A stretch of 11,540 nt of DNA. It comes from an uncultured Coprococcus sp. (GTDB lineage Bacteria > Bacillota_A > Clostridia > Lachnospirales > Lachnospiraceae). Numbering within the stretch: position 1 is the first letter of the stretch; the number at the start of each line of letters is the position of its first letter. Both the position numbers and the translations under genes were made by a program. This document shows, one piece after another, positions 1-6,562 of the stretch. Location: assembly GCA_900767685.1 (NCBI GenBank), contig CAAGAB010000138.1, forward strand, positions 1 through 11,540, read 5' to 3'. The notes under the pieces were generated by a model. The model was given only the letters and a program-made list of their open reading frames with translations, did not search any database and was not told the DNA's origin.

Positions 1-858
1 ACTCTTTCTACAGATCCTAAGCGTCTTCTTATCGGAGATGATGAGCACGGCTTGGATGACAACGGTCTATTCAACTTCGAAGGTGGATGTTATGCAAAGG
101 TTATCGGTCTTGATAAAGAGTCTGAGCCAGATATCTACAACGCAATCAGAAGAGATGCTCTTCTTGAGAACGTAACTGTTGCTGCAGACGGAAAGATTGA
201 TTTCGATGACAAGAGTGTTACAGAGAATACTCGTGTATCTTACCCGATCAACCACATTACAAATATCGTTAAACCTATATCATCAGCACCAGCTGCAAAG
301 AACGTAATCTTCCTTTCAGCAGATGCGTTTGGAGTACTTCCTCCAGTATCAATCCTTACACCAGAGCAGACACAGTACTACTTCCTGTCAGGATTCACAG
401 CAAAGCTTGCTGGTACAGAGAGAGGTATCACAGAGCCAACACCTACATTCTCAGCTTGCTTCGGTCAGGCATTCCTCGAGCTGCATCCTACAAAGTATGC
501 AGAGGAGCTTGTTAAGAAGATGGAGAAGAGCGGTGCTAAGGCATACCTTGTTAACACAGGATGGAATGGAACAGGCAAGAGAATTTCAATCAAGGATACA
601 AGAGGAATTATCGATGCAATCCTCAGCGGTGCTATCAATGAGGCTCCTACAAAGAAGATCCCTATGTTCGACTTCGAGGTTCCAACAGAGCTTCCTGGTG
701 TAGATCCAGCAATCCTTGACCCACGTGACACATACGCTGATGCTTCAGAGTGGGAAACAAAGGCTAAGGATCTTGCAGCAAGATTCCAGAAGAACTTTGC
801 TAAGTATGAGGGAAATGCAGCAGGTAAGGCATTAGTTGCAGCAGGTCCACAGCTCTAA
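1..858 (+). CDS. pckA: ATP-dependent phosphoenolpyruvate carboxykinase, C-terminal part
   Basis: Interconverts oxaloacetate + ATP and PEP + ADP + CO2 in the cytosol; in anaerobic gut Clostridia it often runs in the carboxylating direction (family knowledge). The frame is open from base 1 with no start, so the 5' part lies outside the window. It encodes 285 residues of a family normally about 530-540 long. The first residues (TLSTDP) directly follow where the P-loop GTGKT should be. Then come the kinase-2/metal motif IGDDEHG (partial residues 11-17), [10 protein letters not shown] (about 25-34), the arginine in NTRVSYPI, and the long conserved block [12 protein letters not shown]...[21 protein letters not shown]. 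The usual Trp after DDEHG is Leu here (DDEHGLDD), a mild change. An ATG at 52 is internal to the conserved domain and is not the start. Codon use is strongly biased, as expected for a highly expressed gene. A terminator follows 41 bases after the stop, so this is the last gene of its transcript. Confidence 0.97.
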   Translation, partial: TLSTDPKRLLIGDDEHGLDDNGLFNFEGGCYAKVIGLDKESEPDIYNAIRRDALLENVTVAADGKIDFDDKSVTENTRVSYPINHITNIVKPISSAPAAKNVIFLSADAFGVLPPVSILTPEQTQYYFLSGFTAKLAGTERGITEPTPTFSACFGQAFLELHPTKYAEELVKKMEKSGAKAYLVNTGWNGTGKRISIKDTRGIIDAILSGAINEAPTKKIPMFDFEVPTELPGVDPAILDPRDTYADASEWETKAKDLAARFQKNFAKYEGNAAGKALVAAGPQL

Positions 859-899
859 GATATAAACTGACAAACAGTTAGACAATATAAGCAATATGC

Positions 900-945
900 A
901 AACCGGATATATTCAAGGCGTTATGCCTGGATATATCCGGTTTTT
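900..945 (+). terminator. Rho-independent terminator after pckA
   Basis: A 13-bp perfect stem pairs 900-912 (AAACCGGATATAT) with 931-943 (ATATATCCGGTTT). A smaller AGGC/GCCT pairing (916-919 with 925-928) lies inside the loop. The stem runs into a T tract at 941-945. Because the stem begins with AAA it could also stop transcription from the other strand. It separates pckA from the downstream SOS-type operon. Confidence 0.88.
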
Positions 946-962
946 CAGTCTCCGCGGAATCT

Positions 963-1020
963 TTGGGGACGGAGGTGCCTGTCCCCAATTATGTTAACCT
1001 GGGACGGGAAGAACCCTGAC
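963..1020. repeat. REP-like palindromes (GGGGAC...GTCCCC type)
   Basis: A perfect 8-bp inverted repeat, TTGGGGAC (963-970) and GTCCCCAA (981-988), encloses the 10-base centre GGAGGTGCCT. A related, degenerate half-element follows at 1001-1020 (GGGACGGGAAGAACCCTGAC), which contains a short GGG/CCC hairpin with an AAGAA loop. The GGGGACGG...CTGTCCCC pattern resembles the dispersed intergenic palindromes associated with REP-associated (RAYT/IS200-like) transposases in many bacteria; that link is from memory of the family. No transposase gene is in the window. There is no T run after it, so a terminator is unlikely. It sits between the pckA terminator and the next promoter. Confidence 0.6.
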
Positions 1021-1042
1021 AGAAAATCTCATATAAAACTAC

Positions 1043-1071
1043 TTGCATTATCGAACTGATGTTCGTATAAT
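1043..1071 (+). promoter_or_regulatory. Sigma-A type promoter of the radical SAM/DUF4130 operon
   Basis: A -35 element TTGCAT (1043-1048) and a perfect -10 element TATAAT (1066-1071) are separated by exactly 17 bases. The predicted transcription start is about 1077-1079, which falls on or next to the chosen ATG at 1079, so the message may be leaderless. The LexA-like dyad occupies most of the spacer, so bound repressor would block RNA polymerase. Confidence 0.8.
1052..1065. promoter_or_regulatory. Candidate LexA (SOS) operator
   Basis: CGAAC-TGAT-GTTCG is a perfect 5-bp dyad with a 4-base centre. It matches the core GAAC-N4-GTTC of the Gram-positive LexA/DinR box (B. subtilis consensus CGAACRNRYGTTYC), with deviations at the first central base and the last base. 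It lies between the -35 and -10 elements of a strong promoter, the classic position for repression. The downstream genes belong to a family predicted to act on DNA, which fits SOS control. It is the only such box I saw in the window. Confidence 0.75.
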
Positions 1072-1078
1072 AGAACAT

Positions 1079-2701
1079 ATGAGCGAGATAATAAAAGAAT
1101 TAACTACCAATGAAAAATTAAAGATACTAGCGGATGCAGCTAAGTATGATGTGGCATGTACGTCCAGCGGGGTGGATAGAAAGGGCGAGAAAGGAGCTAT
1201 TGGTAACAGTGTATCATGCGGAATCTGTCACAGTTTTGCCGCGGATGGACGGTGCATATCACTTCTAAAAGTTCTGATGACCAATCATTGTGTATATGAC
1301 TGTAAGTATTGTTTGAACAGAGAGAGCAATGATGTGCCCCGGACTGCATTTGAGCCGGAAGAATTGTGTAATCTTGTCGTGGAATTTTACAAGAGGAATT
1401 ATATAGAAGGGTTATTTCTGAGTTCGGGTGTTATGAAGAATCCTACATACACCATGCAGCGTATGTGTGAGGCGTTGTATATGTTGCGGGTAAAATACAG
1501 GTTTAACGGATATATACATGTCAAGACTATACCGGGAGCTTCTGACGAGCTTATAAGCATGGTGGGGTATTTAGCGGACAGGGTTAGTGTTAATATGGAA
1601 CTGCCTACCGAGGAGGGCCTTGAAAGGCTGGCACCAAATAAGAGTTTTAAGACTATTTTGGATCCGATGGGCAAACTTGCTGGTACGATACAATCACACC
1701 GGCTAGCGGTGGGTAAATCTGCGCGCATGGAGAGAAGCAGTATAAACAGATATCTGACAGGGAGTATATTCAATGAGAAGAATTTGGAGCATGATCTTCT
1801 GCTCTCTGATTTTGCAGCTGGACAAGCCGGGCTTCCGGGCACAGACAAAGTGTCCGTTTTTTCTCCTGGCATACAGCGGGAAACTGCATGTGTAGCAAGA
1901 GCTGCAAGTGGAATTGGTCCTTCAACTGAAAAGAGGGCCACACGTGCAGTTGAGACTGCAACAGGAGTAGGGGCTGCAACTGTTAATGGAAGTAATATGG
2001 TTCTTCCGTCTATGTTTGGAGATACGGACAGGAGAAGACCATTTGCACCGGCAGGACAGAGCACACAGATGATAGTTGGTGCTGATGGAGGCTCGGATTA
2101 CACGCTTATCCACACTGCGCAGAGACTATATCAGAGTTATGACCTGAAGAGAGTGTTCTATTCAGCATACATACCGCTCAACGATGATTCAGCACTTCCG
2201 TCACCGGGGACAGAGGTTCCGTTGCTGAGAGAACACAGACTCTATCAGGCTGACTGGCTTCTTAGGTATTATGGGTTTCATGCCGATGAGATAGTCACGG
2301 CTGAGGAGCCGAATCTGGATCAGCGTATGGATCCAAAGTGTAACTGGGCGGTGAGACATCTCGATCAGTTTCCGGTTGAGGTGCAGACTGCACCATATGA
2401 CCTCTTATTGCGCATTCCCGGTATAGGACCGAAGTCTGCTGCAAGGATAGTCAGAACGCGCAGATATGGAAGCCTTGACTTTGATAATCTTAAGAAGATG
2501 GGGGTGGTGTTGAAAAGGGCACATTACTTTATAACGTGTGGTGGTCGCATGATGTATAAGATTCCAATCGAGCGGGATTATATTGTTGGGGAGATGACAG
2601 ATATGAGTCGCAGCGAGAACTGGCAGGTTGCCCATCAGAGCGAACGGTACACGCAGATGACGCTGTTCGATATAGGACTTCAAGGGGGAAATGTGTTATG
2701 A
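1079..2701 (+). CDS. Putative DNA modification/repair radical SAM protein (rSAM_link_UDG family)
   Basis: Radical SAM enzyme of the type always paired with a DUF4130 protein and sometimes linked to a uracil-DNA-glycosylase-like domain; a DNA repair or modification role is predicted, and the reaction is unknown. From ATG 1079 it has 540 residues. Seen: the family N-terminus KLKILADAAKYDVAC; extra cysteines C27, C47, C50 and C59; the [4Fe-4S] motif CVYDCKYC (C71, C75, C78); FAPAGQSTQMIVGA (from F322); a helix-hairpin-helix RIPGIGPKSAARIV (about 445-460) that would bind DNA; and the C-terminal block GVVLKRAHYFITCGG. Family members are about 400-420 residues long as I recall. The excess is an Ala/Gly/Ser/Thr-rich insert at about 200-318. 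ATG 1079 is preferred over an upstream TTG at 1043 because that TTG is the -35 element and the family starts near KLKILADA. No Shine-Dalgarno is visible. Its stop overlaps the next start (ATGA). Confidence 0.88.
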   Translation: MSEIIKELTTNEKLKILADAAKYDVACTSSGVDRKGEKGAIGNSVSCGICHSFAADGRCISLLKVLMTNHCVYDCKYCLNRESNDVPRTAFEPEELCNLVVEFYKRNYIEGLFLSSGVMKNPTYTMQRMCEALYMLRVKYRFNGYIHVKTIPGASDELISMVGYLADRVSVNMELPTEEGLERLAPNKSFKTILDPMGKLAGTIQSHRLAVGKSARMERSSINRYLTGSIFNEKNLEHDLLLSDFAAGQAGLPGTDKVSVFSPGIQRETACVARAASGIGPSTEKRATRAVETATGVGAATVNGSNMVLPSMFGDTDRRRPFAPAGQSTQMIVGADGGSDYTLIHTAQRLYQSYDLKRVFYSAYIPLNDDSALPSPGTEVPLLREHRLYQADWLLRYYGFHADEIVTAEEPNLDQRMDPKCNWAVRHLDQFPVEVQTAPYDLLLRIPGIGPKSAARIVRTRRYGSLDFDNLKKMGVVLKRAHYFITCGGRMMYKIPIERDYIVGEMTDMSRSENWQVAHQSERYTQMTLFDIGLQGGNVL

Positions 2702-3465
2702 TGATCTTTACATGTGGCGACAATTATGAGAATGCGGCATCTTGTATATATTCAGCGTGGGAGTATGCTCTGAAGGCCGGACATGACGCTGTCAGGATAG
2801 TCAGAGAACCGGTTACGCAGCTGGACATGTTTGCAGAGTATGTGTATGTCGACGCTGACTCGGACAAGACAGAGAAGTTCACCAGATCGGTGAGAAGAAT
2901 ATCAAATCTGGTTTACAGGAACGTGTTCTATGCACTCCTTTCATGGCAGGAGGATGCTGTGGATGCAGTGTACAGATATCTTATTCTTGCGTTCAAAGTA
3001 GGAAAAGAGATAGAGCATATGCTTATAAAGCCGGAAGTCATGCGGGTTATGGAGCTTGTGAGGAATGTCAGCAACGAGGCACACAGGTTTCGTGAGATGA
3101 CGCGGTTCACATCGGTGGACAGAAAGGTGTATGTGAGCCATATAGAGCCTCGGTGTGATGTGTCGCTTCTTGTGGCGGAACATTTTGCTGACAGGATGCC
3201 GTCAGAACACTGGGTGATAGTTGACGATGGCAGACGCACGGCTGTGGTGCATCCGGCAGATGAACATGTGTATGTGAAACATCTCACGGATGAGGAGTTC
3301 ACGGCTCTGGGACAGGCGGAGTATGAGACGGATGAATATACGGATATGTGGAGGACTTTTTTTAACGCGATAGCCATTGAACAGCGGGAAAACTACAGGT
3401 GCCAGAGAAATTTGTTTCCGCTTTGGATAAGGAAACATGCCACGGAATTTAGGAAAATGCCATAG
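2698..3465 (+). CDS. DUF4130 protein, putative DNA metabolism partner of the radical SAM enzyme
   Basis: 255 residues, the stand-alone form of the protein that accompanies this radical SAM family (TIGR03915-like). In other genomes it can be fused to a uracil-DNA-glycosylase-like domain; no such fusion is present here. Recognisable blocks are CGDNYENAASCIYSAWEY (about 6-23), the central VSNEAHRFREMTRF (124-137), EPRCDVSLLVAEHFADRM (150-167), HWVIVDDGRR (171-180) and the C-terminal AIAIEQRENYRCQRNLFPLW (about 224-243). I see no signal peptide or membrane segment, so it is cytosolic. The start overlaps the upstream stop by 4 bases (ATGA), with AAGGGGG at about 2682-2688 as the ribosome site, so the two proteins are probably translationally coupled and act together. 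A second ATG at 2701 is an equally possible start. Function is inferred from partnership only; it probably shares the upstream SOS-type promoter. Confidence 0.85.
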   Translation: MMIFTCGDNYENAASCIYSAWEYALKAGHDAVRIVREPVTQLDMFAEYVYVDADSDKTEKFTRSVRRISNLVYRNVFYALLSWQEDAVDAVYRYLILAFKVGKEIEHMLIKPEVMRVMELVRNVSNEAHRFREMTRFTSVDRKVYVSHIEPRCDVSLLVAEHFADRMPSEHWVIVDDGRRTAVVHPADEHVYVKHLTDEEFTALGQAEYETDEYTDMWRTFFNAIAIEQRENYRCQRNLFPLWIRKHATEFRKMP

Positions 3466-3499
3466 GTTGTTTCCAAACTGTTTTATAACAACTTATTAT

Positions 3500-3584
3500 C
3501 AAGCTTGTTTTCGATTTGTTACAAATTCGTTTTTTTGACAAAAAATTCAAAAAATTCAAATTTGTTTTCAACAAAAAAAGCTTG
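3500..3584. repeat. AT-rich long-range inverted repeat upstream of rpsF
   Basis: CAAGCTT (3500-3506) pairs with AAGCTTG (3578-3584), and TTTT (3508-3511) with AAAA (3573-3576), across an extremely AT-rich stretch. That stretch also holds a tandem AAAAAATTC motif at about 3541-3558. The right arm overlaps the -35 of the rpsF promoter. No gene is visible in 3466-3687 on either strand. Role unknown; part of it is the terminator described separately. Confidence 0.45.
3511..3536 (+). terminator. Probable weak terminator after the radical SAM/DUF4130 operon
   Basis: A short AT-rich hairpin pairs CGATTT (3512-3517) with AAATTCG (3523-3529), with one bulged base and the loop GTTAC. Seven T residues follow (3530-3536). 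The stem is weak, but the geometry is that of an intrinsic terminator, and it lies 46 bases after the stop of the DUF4130 gene. Confidence 0.5.
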
Positions 3585-3610
3585 AATTACCTAAAATAAT
3601 ATGATAATAT
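3582..3610 (+). promoter_or_regulatory. Candidate promoter of rpsF-ssb-rpsR
   Basis: TTGAAT (3582-3587) and TAATAT (3605-3610) are spaced by 17 bases, within AT-rich DNA. An overlapping GATAAT (3603-3608) is an alternative -10. The predicted start at about 3617 leaves a leader of about 70 bases before rpsF. Confidence 0.5.
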
Positions 3611-3641
3611 CAATCCTTGTGATGTATTAATCATATTCCTT

Positions 3642-3661
3642 GCTCACAGACAGCTGTGGGC
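3642..3661 (+). promoter_or_regulatory. Leader hairpin upstream of rpsF
   Basis: GCTCACAG (3642-3649) pairs with CTGTGGGC (3654-3661): 8 bp including one G-T wobble, closed by the loop ACAG. It sits 11 bases before the rpsF ribosome site. In many bacteria this leader binds the S6:S18 complex for autoregulation, so the position is suggestive. I do not see the bulged CCG that typifies that motif, so the assignment stays open. It is not followed by a T run. Confidence 0.4.
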
Positions 3662-3687
3662 CAGAGACCATAAGGAGGTGCAATGTA

Positions 3688-3978
3688 ATGAACAAATATG
3701 AATTGACTTTAGTTGTTAGTGCAAAGATTGATGAGGAAGCCAGAACAGCTGTTGTTGATAAGGTTAAGTCTTATATTGAGAAGGCTAACGCAACAATTAC
3801 AGATGTTAACGAGTGTGGACTTAAGAAGCTTGCTTACGAGATTCAGAAGATGGGCGAAGCATACTACTACTTCATTCAGTTTGATGCAGATGCTGACGTT
3901 CCAGCTCAGCTTGAGGCTAACATTCGTATTATGGAATCAGTTCTTAGATATCTTTGCGTTAGATTAGACGCCGAGTAA
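3688..3978 (+). CDS. rpsF: 30S ribosomal protein S6
   Basis: A component of the small-subunit platform that binds 16S rRNA together with S18. The 96-residue product MNKYELTLVVSAKIDEE...SVLRYLCVRLDAE is full length for the family, with the typical opening KYELTLVV, the central LAYEIQKMGEAYYYFIQF and the closing helix VLRYLCVR. ATG 3688 is chosen because AAGGAGGTG (3672-3680) stands at ideal distance and the family begins MNKYE. A frame extension to a TTG at 3640 would encode leader RNA and is not protein. An out-of-frame ATG at 3683 is followed directly by TAA, giving the overlap ATGTAATG. First gene of the conserved S6-SSB-S18 operon; codon use is that of a highly expressed gene. Confidence 0.97.
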   Translation: MNKYELTLVVSAKIDEEARTAVVDKVKSYIEKANATITDVNECGLKKLAYEIQKMGEAYYYFIQFDADADVPAQLEANIRIMESVLRYLCVRLDAE

Positions 3979-3994
3979 TAGGAGGTATTCTATA

Positions 3995-4447
3995 ATGAAC
4001 AAGGTAATATTGATGGGTAGACTCACAAGAGACCCAGAAGTTAGATATTCACAGTCAAATTCGGGCGACGGTCAGATGGCCATCGCAAGATACACATTGG
4101 CTGTAGACAGAAGATATAATAGAAATGGCGACCAGAATGCAGATTTCATAGGCTGCGTTGCATTCGGCAAGAGTGCAGAGTTTGCAGAGAAGTATCTGAA
4201 ACAGGGTACTAAGATTGCTATAACAGGCAGAATTCAGACTGGTAGCTACACGAATAAGGATGGTAATAAGGTATACACAACAGATGTTGTCATTGAGGAG
4301 CAGGAGTTTGCAGAGAGCAAAGCTGCCAGTGGACAGTCATCAGGTGGTGGATATCAGCCAGCAGGAAGACCTGAGCCGAGCAATGCGGGGGCTGAGGGAT
4401 TCATGAGTATACCGGAAGGCATAGAGGACGATTTACCATTCAAATAA
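3995..4447 (+). CDS. ssb: Single-stranded DNA-binding protein
   Basis: Binds and protects single-stranded DNA in replication, recombination and repair and recruits partners through its acidic C-terminal tip. The 150-residue protein has an N-terminal OB fold (about 1-105: [52 protein letters not shown]), a Gly/Ser/Pro-rich linker (about 110-135) and the tip EDDLPFK. The tip normally ends in Phe; here one Lys follows it. Start ATG 3995 has GGAGG at 3981-3985. It lies 16 bases after rpsF and 17 before rpsR, in the canonical place between S6 and S18. Confidence 0.97.
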   Translation: MNKVILMGRLTRDPEVRYSQSNSGDGQMAIARYTLAVDRRYNRNGDQNADFIGCVAFGKSAEFAEKYLKQGTKIAITGRIQTGSYTNKDGNKVYTTDVVIEEQEFAESKAASGQSSGGGYQPAGRPEPSNAGAEGFMSIPEGIEDDLPFK

Positions 4448-4464
4448 AACAGGAGGTAAATACA

Positions 4465-4728
4465 ATGGCTTACAACAAGACTGATAGAGCTGACGCTCCA
4501 ATGAAGAGAAGAAATATCCGTAGAAGAAAGAAAGTCTGCGAGTATTGTGCAAATAAAGATGCTGTGATTGATTACAAGGATTCAAACACACTCAGAAAGT
4601 ATATTTCTGAGAGAGGCAAGATCCTTCCTAGAAGAATCACAGGAACATGTGCTAAGCATCAGAGAGCAATAACAATTGCTGTCAAGAGAGCTAGACAGAT
4701 CGCAGTATTACCATACGTTCAGGATTAA
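4465..4728 (+). CDS. rpsR: 30S ribosomal protein S18
   Basis: A small-subunit protein that pairs with S6 on the 16S rRNA platform. The 87 residues match the family well: a basic stretch [11 protein letters not shown], then [20 protein letters not shown], and [23 protein letters not shown] as the RNA-binding helix. It is the zinc-binding (C+) form, with C25 and C28 in CEYC and C62/H65 in CAKH as likely ligands, so it may respond to zinc supply if a zinc-free paralogue exists elsewhere. AGGAGG (4451-4456) precedes the ATG. Last gene of the operon, followed by a terminator. Confidence 0.97.
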   Translation: MAYNKTDRADAPMKRRNIRRRKKVCEYCANKDAVIDYKDSNTLRKYISERGKILPRRITGTCAKHQRAITIAVKRARQIAVLPYVQD

Positions 4729-4755
4729 TTCTTATCAGTGATAAGTATATACAGA

Positions 4756-4794
4756 ACCGCTATTCAATGTTATTATTGGATAGTGGTTTTTTTT
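4756..4794 (+). terminator. Rho-independent terminator after rpsR
   Basis: ACCGCTATTCA (4756-4766) pairs with TGGATAGTGGT (4777-4787) as an 11-bp stem with two G-T wobbles and a 10-base loop. It is followed by an uninterrupted T run to 4794. It ends the ribosomal operon. Confidence 0.88.
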
Positions 4795-4854
4795 ATGTGA
4801 TTTTATTGTATATTTTATGTAATGGATGTAAAAAAATAGAAAGGCAGAGGGAAA

Positions 4855-5772
4855 ATGGCGGATACGGTAGTGAAGGTGAGTAATCTCACCAAGTCATACG
4901 GTAAAAATAAGGTCTTGTCGGATGTGAACATAACGCTTGAACGGGGAAAAATATACGGTTTTATAGGACAAAATGGTGCTGGAAAGACAACCATGATCAA
5001 CCATATCAATGGGCTCCTGTTTCCGGATGAGGGGACGATAGAACTGTTTGGAAGTTCGAATAAAAATGGCTTGGTTCAGGCGAGGACAAGAATAGGAACT
5101 GTAAGTGAGCATGCGGGTTTACATGCGAATTACAGTGCGTGGGAAAATATAAAGCTCAATATGAAACTCAGGGGGATAGATAGTGATGAGCTGGTGCAGA
5201 GGACGATCGACAATGTAGGGCTCAGCGGTGTTGGAAACCAAAAGTTTCGTAATTTCTCTATGGGAATGAAGCAGAGACTTGCAATAGGCTGTGCTATGCT
5301 CTCGGGGCCGGAGCTGCTGCTGCTGGATGAACCGATCAACGGTCTTGACCCTGTAGGTATAGTGGAAATCAGAAATCTTTTGAAACAGCTCAATCAGAGG
5401 TTTGGGGTTACTATGCTCATATCAAGTCATATACTATCTGAACTCCATGAGCTGGCTACGGATTATATAATCATAGATCATGGATGTATAAAGGACTGCA
5501 TCTCTGCACAGCAGCTGGATGAGAGGTGCGGACGTAGGATAAAACTCAAGACAAATGATGTGCAGAAGGTGCTGACAATCCTTTTGGAGAGATACAATAT
5601 CACTCAGGTGTTTGTAAACGGACCGGAGATAGTGATAGACAGACCGGTAGATCCAAATGAGCTTGCATGGGTATTGTACAACGAGAGAGTGTTTGTGTCA
5701 GAGTATCACATGGAGGAGGAGAGCCTGGAGAATTACTTTATAAGGATGATAGGGGGTGGCAGACGTGCGTAG
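4855..5772 (+). CDS. ABC exporter ATP-binding protein (BcrA/NatA-like)
   Basis: Cytosolic ATPase that powers the permease encoded next to it; the substrate cannot be told from sequence. 305 residues: Walker A GQNGAGKTT (38-46), a Q-loop position occupied by Glu in GTVSEHAGL (about E85) as is usual in the bacitracin/lantibiotic-type branch, signature FSMGMKQ (134-140), Walker B LLLLDEP (154-160), D-loop GLDP, and the switch His in SSH (H192). About 100 residues follow the ATPase core and form the extra C-terminal domain common in this branch. Start ATG 4855 follows a modest AGAGGG ribosome site (4846-4851); no strong promoter is visible in 4795-4854. Its 3' end overlaps the permease gene, which argues for one operon and one complex. 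Likely roles by family are antimicrobial-peptide resistance or ion/peptide export. Confidence 0.92.
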   Translation: MADTVVKVSNLTKSYGKNKVLSDVNITLERGKIYGFIGQNGAGKTTMINHINGLLFPDEGTIELFGSSNKNGLVQARTRIGTVSEHAGLHANYSAWENIKLNMKLRGIDSDELVQRTIDNVGLSGVGNQKFRNFSMGMKQRLAIGCAMLSGPELLLLDEPINGLDPVGIVEIRNLLKQLNQRFGVTMLISSHILSELHELATDYIIIDHGCIKDCISAQQLDERCGRRIKLKTNDVQKVLTILLERYNITQVFVNGPEIVIDRPVDPNELAWVLYNERVFVSEYHMEEESLENYFIRMIGGGRRA

Positions 5773-6535
5773 ATTGTTGTCAGCAGAATTCTATAAGTTA
5801 TGGAAGAGTGTGGGGTTCAGGGTTTGCCTCATAGTGTTCTTTATTCAGGATGTGATATATCTGTTATCTGTAGGATTTGTGGGAGATCTGCTCGGGATGG
5901 AATTGAATGGTTTTGAACAGTTTAATTATCTTCTGACATCATTTTCAGGAAGTACGGTGTCCGGAATGTTGTTTGGATTCGTGGCGGCATCTCTGATCAC
6001 CAGTGATTATAAGTCACGAGATATACAGTGTGCCATTGCACAGGGACACAGTCGTGTACATATAATGTTTTCGAAGATCATAGTATATGTTGTGGCTATA
6101 TGGATACTTGCTGCGGAGGATATACTTGTATATGTAGTTGGTTCTTCTATTGCAGGAGGATTTGGAAGGGTTTTTGATGGGGATGTCGCATTATATATGT
6201 TGAGATCGATAGTGTGTGAAGGCTTTGTTCTGACAATGATGTTCATGACGTGCGTATTCATAGCATTTTCACTGACGTCAAAGGCTGCATCAGTGTCGAT
6301 AAATATACTGCTGTTTTTTGTGATAGACCTTGGACTTACAGTCATGCCGTTGATATTTCAGTCAGAAAAACTGGAAAAGTTCCTGTCATATCTGCCATTT
6401 GTGGCAGTGAATGAGATGGGGGGATGGAATATTGATTGGGGACATGCTGGAATAGCAATGGGTATCGCGGCAGTTTATGGTGTGGCAATGATAGTAGCTA
6501 CATGGACAGTATTTCGCAGAAGAGATCTGAGATAA
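5765..6535 (+). CDS. ABC-2 type permease
   Basis: Membrane partner of the preceding ATPase. From GTG 5765 it has 256 residues: a short cytosolic start MRRLLSAEFYKLWKS typical of this permease group, then about six hydrophobic segments (roughly 18-40, 60-80, 103-128, 150-172, 176-200 and 228-248), and a basic tail FRRRDLR. The middle segment after SDYKSRDIQCAIAQGHSR fits the cytosolic coupling region of ABC-2 permeases. GTG 5765 is preferred over GTG 5756 because AGGGGG (5751-5756) stands at proper distance and the family begins with a charged RRLxSAEFYK. It overlaps the ATPase gene by 8 bases, so translation is probably coupled. Substrate unknown. No terminator is obvious before the glnA promoter. 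Confidence 0.88.
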   Translation: MRRLLSAEFYKLWKSVGFRVCLIVFFIQDVIYLLSVGFVGDLLGMELNGFEQFNYLLTSFSGSTVSGMLFGFVAASLITSDYKSRDIQCAIAQGHSRVHIMFSKIIVYVVAIWILAAEDILVYVVGSSIAGGFGRVFDGDVALYMLRSIVCEGFVLTMMFMTCVFIAFSLTSKAASVSINILLFFVIDLGLTVMPLIFQSEKLEKFLSYLPFVAVNEMGGWNIDWGHAGIAMGIAAVYGVAMIVATWTVFRRRDLR

Positions 6536-6562
6536 TGATAAAAAAGCATCGGTTCAACCGTG

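Noticed and set aside
1043..1078. TTG-initiated 12-residue extension of the radical SAM protein
   Set aside because: The TTG is the -35 hexamer of a perfect promoter, the segment contains the LexA-like box and -10, and the family N-terminus begins after ATG 1079.
1399..2064. Long open frame of 221 codons on the minus strand
   Set aside because: It is antisense to the radical SAM gene, mainly to its low-complexity insert; the translation is Ser/Leu/Pro-rich with no recognisable motif and no ribosome site was evident.
2641..2669. CGAAC...GTTCG pairing inside the 3' end of the radical SAM gene
   Set aside because: The half-sites are about 19 bases apart, far from the 4-base spacing of a LexA box, and lie in coding sequence.
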